A DNA stretch of 64,000 nucleotides from Actinotalea alkalitolerans (GTDB taxonomy: Bacteria; Actinomycetota; Actinomycetes; Actinomycetales; Cellulomonadaceae), in NCBI RefSeq assembly GCF_023369855.1, contig NZ_JAMBPP010000005.1, forward strand, positions 269,781-333,780, given 5' to 3'. Every line of letters starts with the position of its first letter. Position 1 is the stretch's first letter. The position numbers and the translations under genes were made by a program. A model generated the notes under the pieces. That model saw only the letters and a list, made by a program, of their open reading frames with translations. It was not told where the DNA came from and searched no databases. This document shows, one piece after another, positions 32,235 to 40,053 of the stretch.

Positions 32235-33077
32235 TCAGGCGTCGGGCGAATGGTGGTCGAAGTTTGCCTCGCCCACCCTCCAGTACCCCGTCATCTGGAC
32301 GCTGTCGCGGTCCATCCCGCGCTCGTCGCGCAGCGTCCGCCGGATGGCGCGAACGGTCGCAGCCTCGGCACCGGCCCACGCCCAGCCAGGTCCGGTCGGC
32401 AAGGTCAGGGTGGCGACGGCGTCGGCCAGGAGGGTCACGGTCCCGGCCGGCGCGTCACGCCGGTACAGCCAGGTGACCTCGGTCCGGGCATCGGACCGCA
32501 GGTCGATCTCGTCGCCGGGCCCGCCGACCTCGACGAACGCGTGGGCGGTGGTCGACGCCGGGAGGAGGTCGAGCCAGTTCGCCAGAGCGGGCAGGCCGGT
32601 CTCGTCGGCGGCAAGCAGGTACCAGGCGCGGTCCAGGGGAGGCAGGGCCGAGCCCCTCGGGCCGAGCACGCCGAGCCGCTGGCCGGGACGGGCCCCCGCC
32701 GCCCATCGACCGGCCGGGCCGTGGGGGTGCAGCACCATGTCGATGACCAGCGCGCCGGGCTCGACGTGACCCCGCACGGTGTAGTCGCGGTAGAGCAGGG
32801 CCGGGTCGTCGTGGTTGACCCACCGTCCGCCGTCGACGACGGGGAGCCTCGGCTCACCGTGCGGGTCGTGGGGGAAGAAGACCTTGACGTGGTCAGCCGG
32901 TCCCGGCGCGTCGAACCCGGCGAGGTCGGGCCCGCCGAGGACGACGCGTCGCAGGCTCGGGGTGAGGTCCTCGACGCGGTGCACGGTGAGCGAGCGGGCG
33001 ACGAGCTCGTGGGAGACACGACGAAGGGTCGCGGGTGCTGCGGGGGTCGCAGGTGCCGGGGCTGCGGGCTGGGGCAT
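32235..33077 (-). CDS. Siderophore-interacting protein (ferric-siderophore reductase)
   Basis: A 280-residue FAD/NAD(P)H-type reductase that releases iron from siderophores in the cytoplasm. It has PGPADHVKVFFPHD, YRDYTVRGHVEPGALVIDMVLHPHGPAGRWAAGARPGQRLGVLGPRG, LLAADETGLPALANWLDLLP and WAWAGAEAATVRAIRRTLRDERGMDRDSVQMTGYWRVGEANFDHH, all standard SIP segments. It diverges from the siderophore uptake operon and shares its DtxR-type box, so both are expected to be iron-repressed. Confidence 0.93.
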   Translation of the reverse strand: MPQPAAPAPATPAAPATLRRVSHELVARSLTVHRVEDLTPSLRRVVLGGPDLAGFDAPGPADHVKVFFPHDPHGEPRLPVVDGGRWVNHDDPALLYRDYTVRGHVEPGALVIDMVLHPHGPAGRWAAGARPGQRLGVLGPRGSALPPLDRAWYLLAADETGLPALANWLDLLPASTTAHAFVEVGGPGDEIDLRSDARTEVTWLYRRDAPAGTVTLLADAVATLTLPTGPGWAWAGAEAATVRAIRRTLRDERGMDRDSVQMTGYWRVGEANFDHHSPDA

Positions 33078-33118
33078 GGGACTCCGTCCGAGGCGGGTGC
33101 AGACCGCGGTGGCCTGAA

Positions 33119-33142
33119 GTAGGTAAGGATAGGCTAACCTAC
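33119..33142. promoter_or_regulatory. DtxR/IdeR iron box between siderophore genes
   Basis: TAAGGATAGGCTAACCTAC (33124-33142) matches the DtxR/IdeR 19-mer at 16 positions. A second, wider symmetry, GTAGGT...ACCTAC (33119-33142), overlaps it. It lies 42 bp from the reductase start and 35 bp from the binding-protein start, as expected for iron-dependent repression of both divergent units. Confidence 0.85.
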
Positions 33143-33177
33143 GGATCTCTTGCTGGCCCTGAACCGATCGGAGACCC

Positions 33178-34155
33178 ATGACCTCCCCCTGGCGCCGCAC
33201 CACGGCAGCCGCCACCGCCACCGTCCTGCTCGCAGCCCTGACCGCCTGCGCCACAGCAGAGGCGCCCACCGAGCAGACGCCGGCCCCCGAGTCAGGCGCA
33301 ACCCTCGCCCCGAGCGAGGTCACCGTCACCCACGCGCAGGGCGAGACAACGGTCCCGTTGACCCCCCAGGTCGTGCTGACCTTCGACCTGGCCAGCCTCG
33401 ACACGCTCGCCACACTCGGGGTCGACGTCGCAGGGGTGCCCAAGTCCAACCTGCCCGGGGCGCTCGCGGCCTACGACACCGACGAGTACCTCGACATCGG
33501 CACCCTGTTCGAGCCCGACTACGAGGCCGTCAACGCCGCCGAGCCCGACCTGATCATCGTCGCCGGACGCTCGGCCGAGGCGCTCCCCGAGCTCACCAAG
33601 ATCGCCCCCACCATCGACCTGAGCAACGACTGGGCCGACTTCCGCGGCAGCATCGAGACCAACGCCGAGGTCCTGGGCCAGATCTTCGACCTCGAGGAGG
33701 ACGTCGCCGCGCTCGTCGACCAGCTCGACACCGACATCCGGGCCGCACGCGAGGTGACGGCCGAGGCCGGAACCGGGCTGATCGTGATGACCGCAGGCGG
33801 CGAGGTCACCGCCTACGGCCCGGGCTCACGGTTCGGCTTCGTCCACGACGAGCTCGGGCTCACCCCGGCCGTCGAGGACGTCGAGGAGGCGACCCACGGT
33901 GAGGCCGTGAGCTTCGAGTTCCTCGCCGAGACCAACCCCGACTGGTTCGTCGTCGTCGACCGCGACGCGGCCATCGGCGAGAGCGGTGCCGCAGCGGCCC
34001 AGGTCCTGGACAACGAGCTCGTCGCCCAGACCACCGCCTGGCAGGACGACCAGCTCTACTACGCCGACCCGGTCGACTGGTACATCATCAACGGCGGCCT
34101 GGGCACCCTGTCCCGCATCGTCGCGTCGGTGACCGACGCGCTCGGCGGGCGCTGA
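33178..34155 (+). CDS. Iron-siderophore ABC transporter substrate-binding lipoprotein
   Basis: A 325-residue cluster A type binding protein. The lipobox is LLAALTACA, then a Thr/Pro-rich linker and the periplasmic-binding-protein fold: VVLTFDLASLDTLATLGVDVAGVPK, EPDLIIVAGRSAEALPEL and LYYADPVDWYIINGGLGTL at the C-terminus. The order and pattern resemble YclQ/FatB-type petrobactin or catecholate binders. It is the first gene of a four-gene operon with two permeases and an ATPase, behind the DtxR-type box. Confidence 0.92.
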   Translation: MTSPWRRTTAAATATVLLAALTACATAEAPTEQTPAPESGATLAPSEVTVTHAQGETTVPLTPQVVLTFDLASLDTLATLGVDVAGVPKSNLPGALAAYDTDEYLDIGTLFEPDYEAVNAAEPDLIIVAGRSAEALPELTKIAPTIDLSNDWADFRGSIETNAEVLGQIFDLEEDVAALVDQLDTDIRAAREVTAEAGTGLIVMTAGGEVTAYGPGSRFGFVHDELGLTPAVEDVEEATHGEAVSFEFLAETNPDWFVVVDRDAAIGESGAAAAQVLDNELVAQTTAWQDDQLYYADPVDWYIINGGLGTLSRIVASVTDALGGR

Positions 34156-34162
34156 CCCGCAC

Positions 34163-35188
34163 GTGAGCACCCTCACGCCGCGGGCCACCACGCCCACCCG
34201 GACGCCGTCGACCCCACCGCGGGCCCGTCGGCGACCGCCGCTGGGCGTGGTGGTCGCAGCGGTCGGCGTGCTGGCCGTGGTGAGCCTCTTCGTCGGGGTC
34301 AGCACCGTCACCCCGGCCACGCTCCTCGCGCAGGACGCGCAGGCCCTGCTCGTGCTGCTGGTCTCCCGGCTGCCGCGCACCCTGGCCGTGCTGCTCGCCG
34401 GTGCGGCCATGGCGGTCGCCGGGATGATCATGCAGATGCTGGCCCGCAACCGGTTCGTCGAACCGTCCACCGCGGGCACCGTCGAGTCCGCGGTGCTCGG
34501 CATCCTCGTGGTCACCGTGCTGTCCCCGGGCGCGCCGCTGATGGTCAAGATGCTCGTGGCCAGCACCTTCGCCCTGGCCGGTACTGCGCTCTTCCTGCGC
34601 CTGCTGGCCTTCGTCCCGCTGCGCTCGGTGCTCGTGGTGCCGCTGGTCGGCCTCATGCTCGGCGGCGTGATCGGAGCCGTCACCACCTTCTTCGCCTACC
34701 GCCTGGACCTGCTCCAGTCGCTGGCCTCCTGGACCACGGGCGACTTCTCCGGAGTGCTGCGCGGACGCTACGAGCTGCTCTGGATCACCCTGGCCCTGAC
34801 CGTCGTCGCGTACCTCGCTGCCGACCGCTTCACCCTCGCCGGCATGGGGTCGGACCTGACCACCAACCTGGGGATGAGCTACCGCACCGTGATGACCCTG
34901 GGCCTGGTCATCGTCTCGATGGTCAGTGCCGTGGTGGTCGTGACCGTCGGGGTGATCCCCTTCCTGGGCCTGGTCGTGCCCAACGTGGTGTCCCTGATGC
35001 TCGGGGACAACATGCGCCGCACCGCCCCCTGGGTCGCGGTGCTCGGCGCGGGCTTCGTGCTCGTCTGCGACCTCGTCGGGCGGGTCGTGCGCCACCCCTA
35101 CGAGGTGCCGGTGGGCGTGGTCGTCGGCGTCGTGGGCAGCGCGCTGTTCCTGGCCCTCCTGCTGCGTCGGGGCTCTCGTGCCGCCTGA
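34163..35188 (+). CDS. FecCD-type siderophore ABC permease 1
   Basis: A 341-residue permease with about nine hydrophobic helices and the FecCD signatures SRLPRTLAVLLAGAAMAVAGMIMQMLARNRFVEPSTAGT and GVIPFLGLVVPNVVSLMLGDNMRRTAPWVAVLGAGFVLVCDLVGRV. It starts with a GTG seven bases after the binding-protein stop and overlaps the next permease gene by 11 bp. With permease 2 it forms the heteromeric membrane pore. Confidence 0.93.
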   Translation: MSTLTPRATTPTRTPSTPPRARRRPPLGVVVAAVGVLAVVSLFVGVSTVTPATLLAQDAQALLVLLVSRLPRTLAVLLAGAAMAVAGMIMQMLARNRFVEPSTAGTVESAVLGILVVTVLSPGAPLMVKMLVASTFALAGTALFLRLLAFVPLRSVLVVPLVGLMLGGVIGAVTTFFAYRLDLLQSLASWTTGDFSGVLRGRYELLWITLALTVVAYLAADRFTLAGMGSDLTTNLGMSYRTVMTLGLVIVSMVSAVVVVTVGVIPFLGLVVPNVVSLMLGDNMRRTAPWVAVLGAGFVLVCDLVGRVVRHPYEVPVGVVVGVVGSALFLALLLRRGSRAA

Positions 35189-36185
35189 CCGGACCGCCGA
35201 CGTGTCTCGGGCGGGTACCCGCGTCGCAGCACCCGACCGGCGCCCCGTCCGCCTGATGATGGTGCTCGGCCTGCTCGTCGCCGTGGCCGCCCTGGGCTTC
35301 ATGACTCTGGGGGCCCGAGGCGCCTGGGACTACGTCCTGCCCTTCCGCGGGGTCAAGCTCGCCGCGCTGGTGCTGGTCGCCTTCGCGATCGCGGTGTCCA
35401 CCGTGCTGTTCCAGACGGTCACCGACAACCGGATCCTCACCCCCTCGATCATGGGGTTCGACGCCCTCTACGTGCTGCTCCAGACCACGGTGGTCTTCAC
35501 CGTCGGCTCGGCCCGGATGGTCGGGATCGACCCGCGGCTGCGCTTCACGGTCGAGGTGCTGCTGATGGTCGGCTTCGCCGGGCTGCTGTTCCGGTGGCTC
35601 TTCGCGGGGGCCCGGCGCAGCCTGCACCTGCTGCTGCTCGTGGGCATCGTCCTGGGCGTGCTGTTCCGCAGCCTGTCCTCCTTCATGCAGCGGCTGATCG
35701 ACCCGAACGAGTTCGCCGTGCTCCAGGAGAGGTTCTTCGCGAGCTTCAACGCCGTCGACAGCCGGCTGCTCGGGGCCGCGGCGGTGATGGTGCTGGGTGC
35801 GAGCCTGCTCGCCTGGAGGCTGCGCCGATCGTTCGACGTGCTGCTGCTCGGGCGGGACAACGCCACGATGCTGGGGGTCGACCACCGGCGCGCCGTCACC
35901 GGGGTGCTGGTCGTGGTGGCCGTCATGGTGTCGGTGTCCACCGCGCTGGTCGGTCCGGTCACCTTCTTCGGCCTGCTCGTGGCCAACCTCGCCTACCAGC
36001 TCAGCGGGACCCACCGGCACCGGGCGGTGCTGCCCGTCGCCGTCCTGCTCGCCGTGCTGTGCCTCGTGGGAGGGCAGGTCGTGCTCGAGCGCGTGCTCGG
36101 GTACGACACCGCGCTGAGCGTCGTCATCGAGTTCCTCGGAGGTCTCATGTTCCTGACCCTGCTGCTGCGCGGGAGCCGACGATGA
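35178..36185 (+). CDS. FecCD-type siderophore ABC permease 2
   Basis: A 335-residue second permease with FRGVKLAALVLVAFAIAVSTVLFQTVTDNRILTPSIMGFDALYVL at the N-terminal half and GPVTFFGLLVANLAYQLSGTHRHRAVLPVAVLLAVLCLVGGQVV near the end. The charged loop LLLGRDNATMLGVDHRR is the coupling helix region that meets the ATPase. It begins inside permease 1 and ends at an ATGA overlap with the ATPase gene. Confidence 0.93.
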   Translation: MPPDRTADVSRAGTRVAAPDRRPVRLMMVLGLLVAVAALGFMTLGARGAWDYVLPFRGVKLAALVLVAFAIAVSTVLFQTVTDNRILTPSIMGFDALYVLLQTTVVFTVGSARMVGIDPRLRFTVEVLLMVGFAGLLFRWLFAGARRSLHLLLLVGIVLGVLFRSLSSFMQRLIDPNEFAVLQERFFASFNAVDSRLLGAAAVMVLGASLLAWRLRRSFDVLLLGRDNATMLGVDHRRAVTGVLVVVAVMVSVSTALVGPVTFFGLLVANLAYQLSGTHRHRAVLPVAVLLAVLCLVGGQVVLERVLGYDTALSVVIEFLGGLMFLTLLLRGSRR

Positions 36186-36940
36186 TCGAGGTCACCGGCG
36201 CGACGAAGAGCTACGGCGACCTGCGGGTCCTCGACGACGTGCACCTGCGGCTGCCCCGCGGCGGGGTGACCGCGCTGATCGGTGCGAACGGCGCCGGGAA
36301 GTCGACCCTGCTGTCCTGCATGAGCCGACTGCTGCACCTGGACGCCGGAGCTGTCACCGTCGACGGCCTCGACGTGAGCACCACCCGGGGTGATGTGCTG
36401 GCCCGCCGGCTCGCGACGCTGCGGCAGGACAACCACCTGACCGCCCGGCTCACCGTCCGCGACCTGGTGACCTTCGGCCGCTACCCCCACTCCAAGGGCC
36501 GCGCCACGGCCGACGACCTGGTCCACGTCGAGAGGTCGCTGCGGTTCCTGGACCTCGAGGACCTTGCCGACCGCTTCCTCGACGAGCTGTCGGGCGGTCA
36601 GCGACAACGTGCCTTCGTGGCGATGGTGCTGTGCCAGGACACCGACTACGTCCTCCTCGACGAGCCGCTCAACAACCTGGACCTCAAGCACGCCGTGGCG
36701 ATGATGCGCCTGCTGCGCCGCGCGGCGGACGAGCTCGGCGCGACGGTCGTGGTCGTGCTCCACGACATCAACGTGGCGGCCTGCTACGCCGACCACGTGG
36801 TGGCGATGCGCGACGGCGTGGTGGTCCACGAGGGCAGCCCCGAGCAGGTGATGCAGACCCACGTGCTGCGCGAGGTCTTCGACCTCGACCTGCGCGTGCA
36901 CCGGATCGACGGCCGGCTGGTCGCGCTGCACGTGGCCTGA
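36182..36940 (+). CDS. Siderophore ABC transporter ATPase
   Basis: A 252-residue ATPase: Walker A IGANGAGKSTLLS, signature ELSGGQRQRAFVAMVL, Walker B YVLLDEPLNNLDLKH and the switch histidine in VVLHDINVAACYADH, typical of the FepC/FecE branch. It starts at an ATGA overlap and is the last gene of the iron operon. Confidence 0.94.
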   Translation: MIEVTGATKSYGDLRVLDDVHLRLPRGGVTALIGANGAGKSTLLSCMSRLLHLDAGAVTVDGLDVSTTRGDVLARRLATLRQDNHLTARLTVRDLVTFGRYPHSKGRATADDLVHVERSLRFLDLEDLADRFLDELSGGQRQRAFVAMVLCQDTDYVLLDEPLNNLDLKHAVAMMRLLRRAADELGATVVVVLHDINVAACYADHVVAMRDGVVVHEGSPEQVMQTHVLREVFDLDLRVHRIDGRLVALHVA

Positions 36941-36980
36941 GGGTGCGTCCCGGCCGGACCCCTGCAGGGCTGACGGCGGG

Positions 36981-37424
36981 TCAGTCGGCGCAGAGCTCGA
37001 GCTCGAGGCTCGAGTCGTCCTGGAGGGCCGCGGTGAGCTCGAAGGTGCTCTCGTCCTGCCAGAGGACGACCGCGACGTCGTCGCCCTCGACGTCCGAGAC
37101 GGTGTGCTGCCATCCCGCAGCGGGCTGCACGGCACCGACCACCACGCGGTCCTCCTCCACGGCGAGGGTGACCGTGCCGGCATCGGCGATCGTGTAGAAG
37201 CCGTCGTCTGACTCGGGCACGTCCACGCACGAGCCCGGGGCCGGGCTGGGCCCGCCACCGGGGACCTGCTCGGCGCCCTCGACCGGTCCGGGGGAGCCGA
37301 GGCCCGGCTCGGCCTCCTCGCCCGCCCCGACGCCGTCGTCGATCTCGACGGCCTCGGGATCGACCCCGCAGCCCGCCACCACCAGGAGGAGGGCCGTGCC
37401 GGCGAGGGCTGCGAGTCGGCGCAT
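36981..37424 (-). CDS. Small lipoprotein of unknown family
   Basis: A 147-residue protein. It begins with MRRLAALAGTALLLVVAGCG, a clear lipobox (Cys 19), then an acidic/Pro-Gly-rich linker (about 20-65) and a small domain with CVDVPESDDGFYTIADAGTV and SSLELELCAD, suggesting a disulfide between the two cysteines. No recognised function. It stands alone, between the iron operon and the divergent 5'-nucleotidase. Confidence 0.75.
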   Translation of the reverse strand: MRRLAALAGTALLLVVAGCGVDPEAVEIDDGVGAGEEAEPGLGSPGPVEGAEQVPGGGPSPAPGSCVDVPESDDGFYTIADAGTVTLAVEEDRVVVGAVQPAAGWQHTVSDVEGDDVAVVLWQDESTFELTAALQDDSSLELELCAD

Positions 37425-37790
37425 GGGGTCTCCTGATGGCTCGAGACGGGACGAGGTCGTGGCCCCGAGCGAATCACGGGGAGGCCGGCCAGGCATCTCG
37501 AGCGCGAGAACCACCCCGGTCGGACACCCGCCCGGAACCTCCCGTTCCGTCCCGGTTCGCCCGGCGGGCAAAGACGGATGAAACGGCGGTCGCCGGGGGG
37601 TTCTGGAGCCGGGTCCACCCTTGTTACCCTCCAGTAGCCGGCCTGGTCCCGACCCCGGGGCGAACGTCGCCGGCAGCCTCGTCACCGCCGACCGCACTGC
37701 ACGCGCGGGCCGCTCCCGGGAGGGTGGGACCCGCGCTCGCCGGGCTCGCGCGGCGGCAGGTTCCGTGCCCCCTCGGACCGAAGGAACCAC
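37425..37790. other. Divergent intergenic region before the 5'-nucleotidase
   Basis: 366 bp without a gene. I see an inverted repeat GGAAC-N5-GTTCC near 37534 and a weak promoter-like TTGTTA (37621-37626), the latter only suggestive. The nucleotidase leader before 37791 has AAGGAA as ribosome site. No repeat or RNA gene is evident. Confidence 0.5.
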
Positions 37791-39968
37791 GTGGACCCGA
37801 CCCGAACATCCCCCGGACGCCGCCGGCGCGCACTGCCCGCGGCCCTCGCCCTGACCCTCGTCGGTACCGCCCTGACCCCGGTGCTGGCCACCTCGGCCGC
37901 AGCGGCCGAGGGCGACAAGGTGCTCCAGATCGTGGGCATCAACGACTTCCACGGCCGCATCGAGGCCAACCCCGGTCCCTTCAACCTCGAGGCGGGCATC
38001 GCGAGCATCGCCGGGGCCGTGAACCAGCTGCGCAGCGAGAACCCGAGCACGGTCTTCGTCTCGGCCGGTGACAACATCGGTGCCTCGACCTTCACCTCGT
38101 TCTCGCAGCGCGACGAGCCGACGATCGACGCCCTCAACGCCGCGGGCCTGCAGGTCACCACGGTCGGCAACCACGAGTTCGACACCGGCTTCGCCGACCT
38201 GACCGAGCGGGTCGTCCCGCGCGCCGACTTCCCCCACCTGGGGGCCAACGTCTACTTCTCCGCGACCGGCGAGCCGGCCCTGCCCGAGTTCGAGGTCATC
38301 GACGTCGACGGGATCGACGTCGGGTTCATCGGGGTCGTGACCCAGCAGACCGCGTCGATGGTGACCCCGGCCGGCATCGCGGGCCTGGAGTTCGGTGACC
38401 CGCTCACCGCCGTGAACCGCGTCGCCGCGCAGCTCCAGGACGGCGAGGAGGGCAACGGCGAGGCCGACGTCCTGGTCGTGCTGACCCACGACGGTGCCGA
38501 GACCGACTCGTGCGCCGACCTGGCCGCCGCCGACAACGGCGTGGCCGACCTGATCCGCGAGGCCGACCCCGGCGTCCGTGCGATCTTCACCGGGCACACC
38601 CACCGCCAGTACGCGTGCTCCTTCCCGGTCCCGGGACTCGACGGGGCCGAGCGTGCCGTGGTGCAGGGCAGCGAGTACGGCAAGCACCTGGCCCGCGTGC
38701 AGATCACCGTCGACGCCGACGGCGAGGTCACCGAGGTCGTCCCCGACGTGCTCCCGATGTACGACGGCGGCGCCCTGATCTACCCCGAGGACCCGACCGT
38801 CGCAGCGATCGTCGCGGCCGCGGCGGCGCAGGCCGAGGTCGTCGGGTCCGTCCCCGTGGGCCGGATCACCGGTGACATCCGTCGGGCCGTGACCGAGACC
38901 GGCAGCGAGGACCGCGGGGCCGAGTCGTCCCTGGGCAACCTGGTCGCCGACATGCAGCTGTGGGCGACCTCGAACGACACCTTCGCCGGGACCCCGGCGC
39001 AGATCGCCTTCATGAACCCCGGCGGACTGCGGGCCGACCTCATCCACACGGGTGACGGCACCGTCACCTACCGGCAGGTCGCCTCGGTGCAGCCCTTCGC
39101 CAACACCCTGGTCACCGCCCGGTTCACGGGCGCACAGGTCAAGGCGGTGCTCGAGGAGCAGTGGCAGCCGGACGGGTCGTCCCGACCCAAGCTGCACCTC
39201 GGTGTCTCGGAGGGCTTCTCCTACACCTACGACCCGGACGCCCCGCGCGGCGAGCGGATCACCTCGATGACGTACCAGGGCGCCCCGGTCGGGCTCGCCG
39301 AGACCTACGTCGTGGTGATGAACTCCTTCCTCGCCTCGGGCGGGGACAACTTCGCGACCCTCGCCCAGGGCGCCGACGTGACCGACACCGGTCAGGTCGA
39401 CCTCCTCGCGGCGGTCGAGTACTTCGAGGAGTTCGAGGTCGTCGATCCCGCTCCGGTGGGTCGCGCGACCGTGGGCCAGGGCGGCGGGGACGACACGCCG
39501 TGGGCCGAGGTCACGCTGGCCGTCGACCGCGTCAAGGCGGGATGGCGGCTGCCCTTCACGGTGACCGGGCTCGAGCCCGGTCAGGAGATCACCGTCACCC
39601 TCGACCCGGGCGCCACGCTGCTCGGGACGTTCACGGCCTCGGCACAGGGTGTGGTGGACGGCAGTGTCATCGTGCCCGGGCGCACGAGCCCGGGGAGCTA
39701 CGCCCTGGTCATCGGTTCGGGCGACCTGACCCCGGTGGTCACGCCGTTCGAGGTGACCCGACGCCCTGCCTCGACCCCGCCCGGCCACGGGCCCGGGAAG
39801 CCGGGTTGGGGCTCGCACGGTCCGGGCAAGCCGGGGTGGGGCTCGCACGGTCCGGGCAAGCCGGGCTGGGTCTCGCACGGGCCCGGCAAGCCGGGTGCGG
39901 GCCTGCACGGTCCGGGCAAGCCGGCCGTGCACTGCAAGGCCGTGCACGGCTCGAAGTTCCGGGTCTGA
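37791..39968 (+). CDS. Secreted 5'-nucleotidase/bifunctional metallophosphatase with repeat tail
   Basis: A 725-residue exported enzyme. The signal peptide (about 1-39) ends in TSAAAAEG. The metallophosphoesterase domain has VGINDFHGRIEAN, FVSAGDNIGAS, TVGNHEFDTG and FTGHTHRQYAC, and the C-terminal nucleotidase domain has SSLGNLVADMQLWAT, AFMNPGGLRADLI and ASGGDNFATL. It hydrolyses extracellular nucleotides to nucleosides. After about residue 565 an Ig-like domain follows, then a tail of 10-residue repeats HGPGKPGWGS (about 4.7 copies, DNA 39786-39926) ending in HCKAVHGSKFRV. No LPxTG or membrane anchor is present. The GTG at 37791 has AAGGAA before it. Confidence 0.92.
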   Translation: MDPTRTSPGRRRRALPAALALTLVGTALTPVLATSAAAAEGDKVLQIVGINDFHGRIEANPGPFNLEAGIASIAGAVNQLRSENPSTVFVSAGDNIGASTFTSFSQRDEPTIDALNAAGLQVTTVGNHEFDTGFADLTERVVPRADFPHLGANVYFSATGEPALPEFEVIDVDGIDVGFIGVVTQQTASMVTPAGIAGLEFGDPLTAVNRVAAQLQDGEEGNGEADVLVVLTHDGAETDSCADLAAADNGVADLIREADPGVRAIFTGHTHRQYACSFPVPGLDGAERAVVQGSEYGKHLARVQITVDADGEVTEVVPDVLPMYDGGALIYPEDPTVAAIVAAAAAQAEVVGSVPVGRITGDIRRAVTETGSEDRGAESSLGNLVADMQLWATSNDTFAGTPAQIAFMNPGGLRADLIHTGDGTVTYRQVASVQPFANTLVTARFTGAQVKAVLEEQWQPDGSSRPKLHLGVSEGFSYTYDPDAPRGERITSMTYQGAPVGLAETYVVVMNSFLASGGDNFATLAQGADVTDTGQVDLLAAVEYFEEFEVVDPAPVGRATVGQGGGDDTPWAEVTLAVDRVKAGWRLPFTVTGLEPGQEITVTLDPGATLLGTFTASAQGVVDGSVIVPGRTSPGSYALVIGSGDLTPVVTPFEVTRRPASTPPGHGPGKPGWGSHGPGKPGWGSHGPGKPGWVSHGPGKPGAGLHGPGKPAVHCKAVHGSKFRV
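39786..39926 (+). repeat. 30-bp in-frame tandem repeat in the 5'-nucleotidase tail
   Basis: Starts at 39786 and repeats every 30 bases (39786, 39816, 39846, 39876, 39906), about 4.7 copies, coding HGPGKPGWGS, HGPGKPGWGS, HGPGKPGWVS, HGPGKPGAGL and a partial copy. Third-base changes show the copies have diverged. Confidence 0.9.
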
Positions 39969-39985
39969 CCACGCGCACGACGTGA

Positions 39986-40023
39986 CCGAAGGGGGCCCTG
40001 CCGTACGGCAGGGCCCCCTTCGG
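39986..40023. terminator. Bidirectional terminator: perfect 38-bp palindrome
   Basis: CCGAAGGGGGCCCTGCCGT and its complement pair without mismatch across 38 bases. It lies 17 bases after the nucleotidase stop and 30 bases after the stop of the convergent EF-G-like gene, so it can end both transcripts. Confidence 0.85.
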
Positions 40024-40053
40024 TGTCCGGTCCCGAGGTCGGTGCCCGCGGCC

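Noticed and set aside
37982..39947. Minus-strand frame through the 5'-nucleotidase
   Set aside because: The real minus gene begins at 37424; the remainder mirrors the nucleotidase and gives low-complexity protein.
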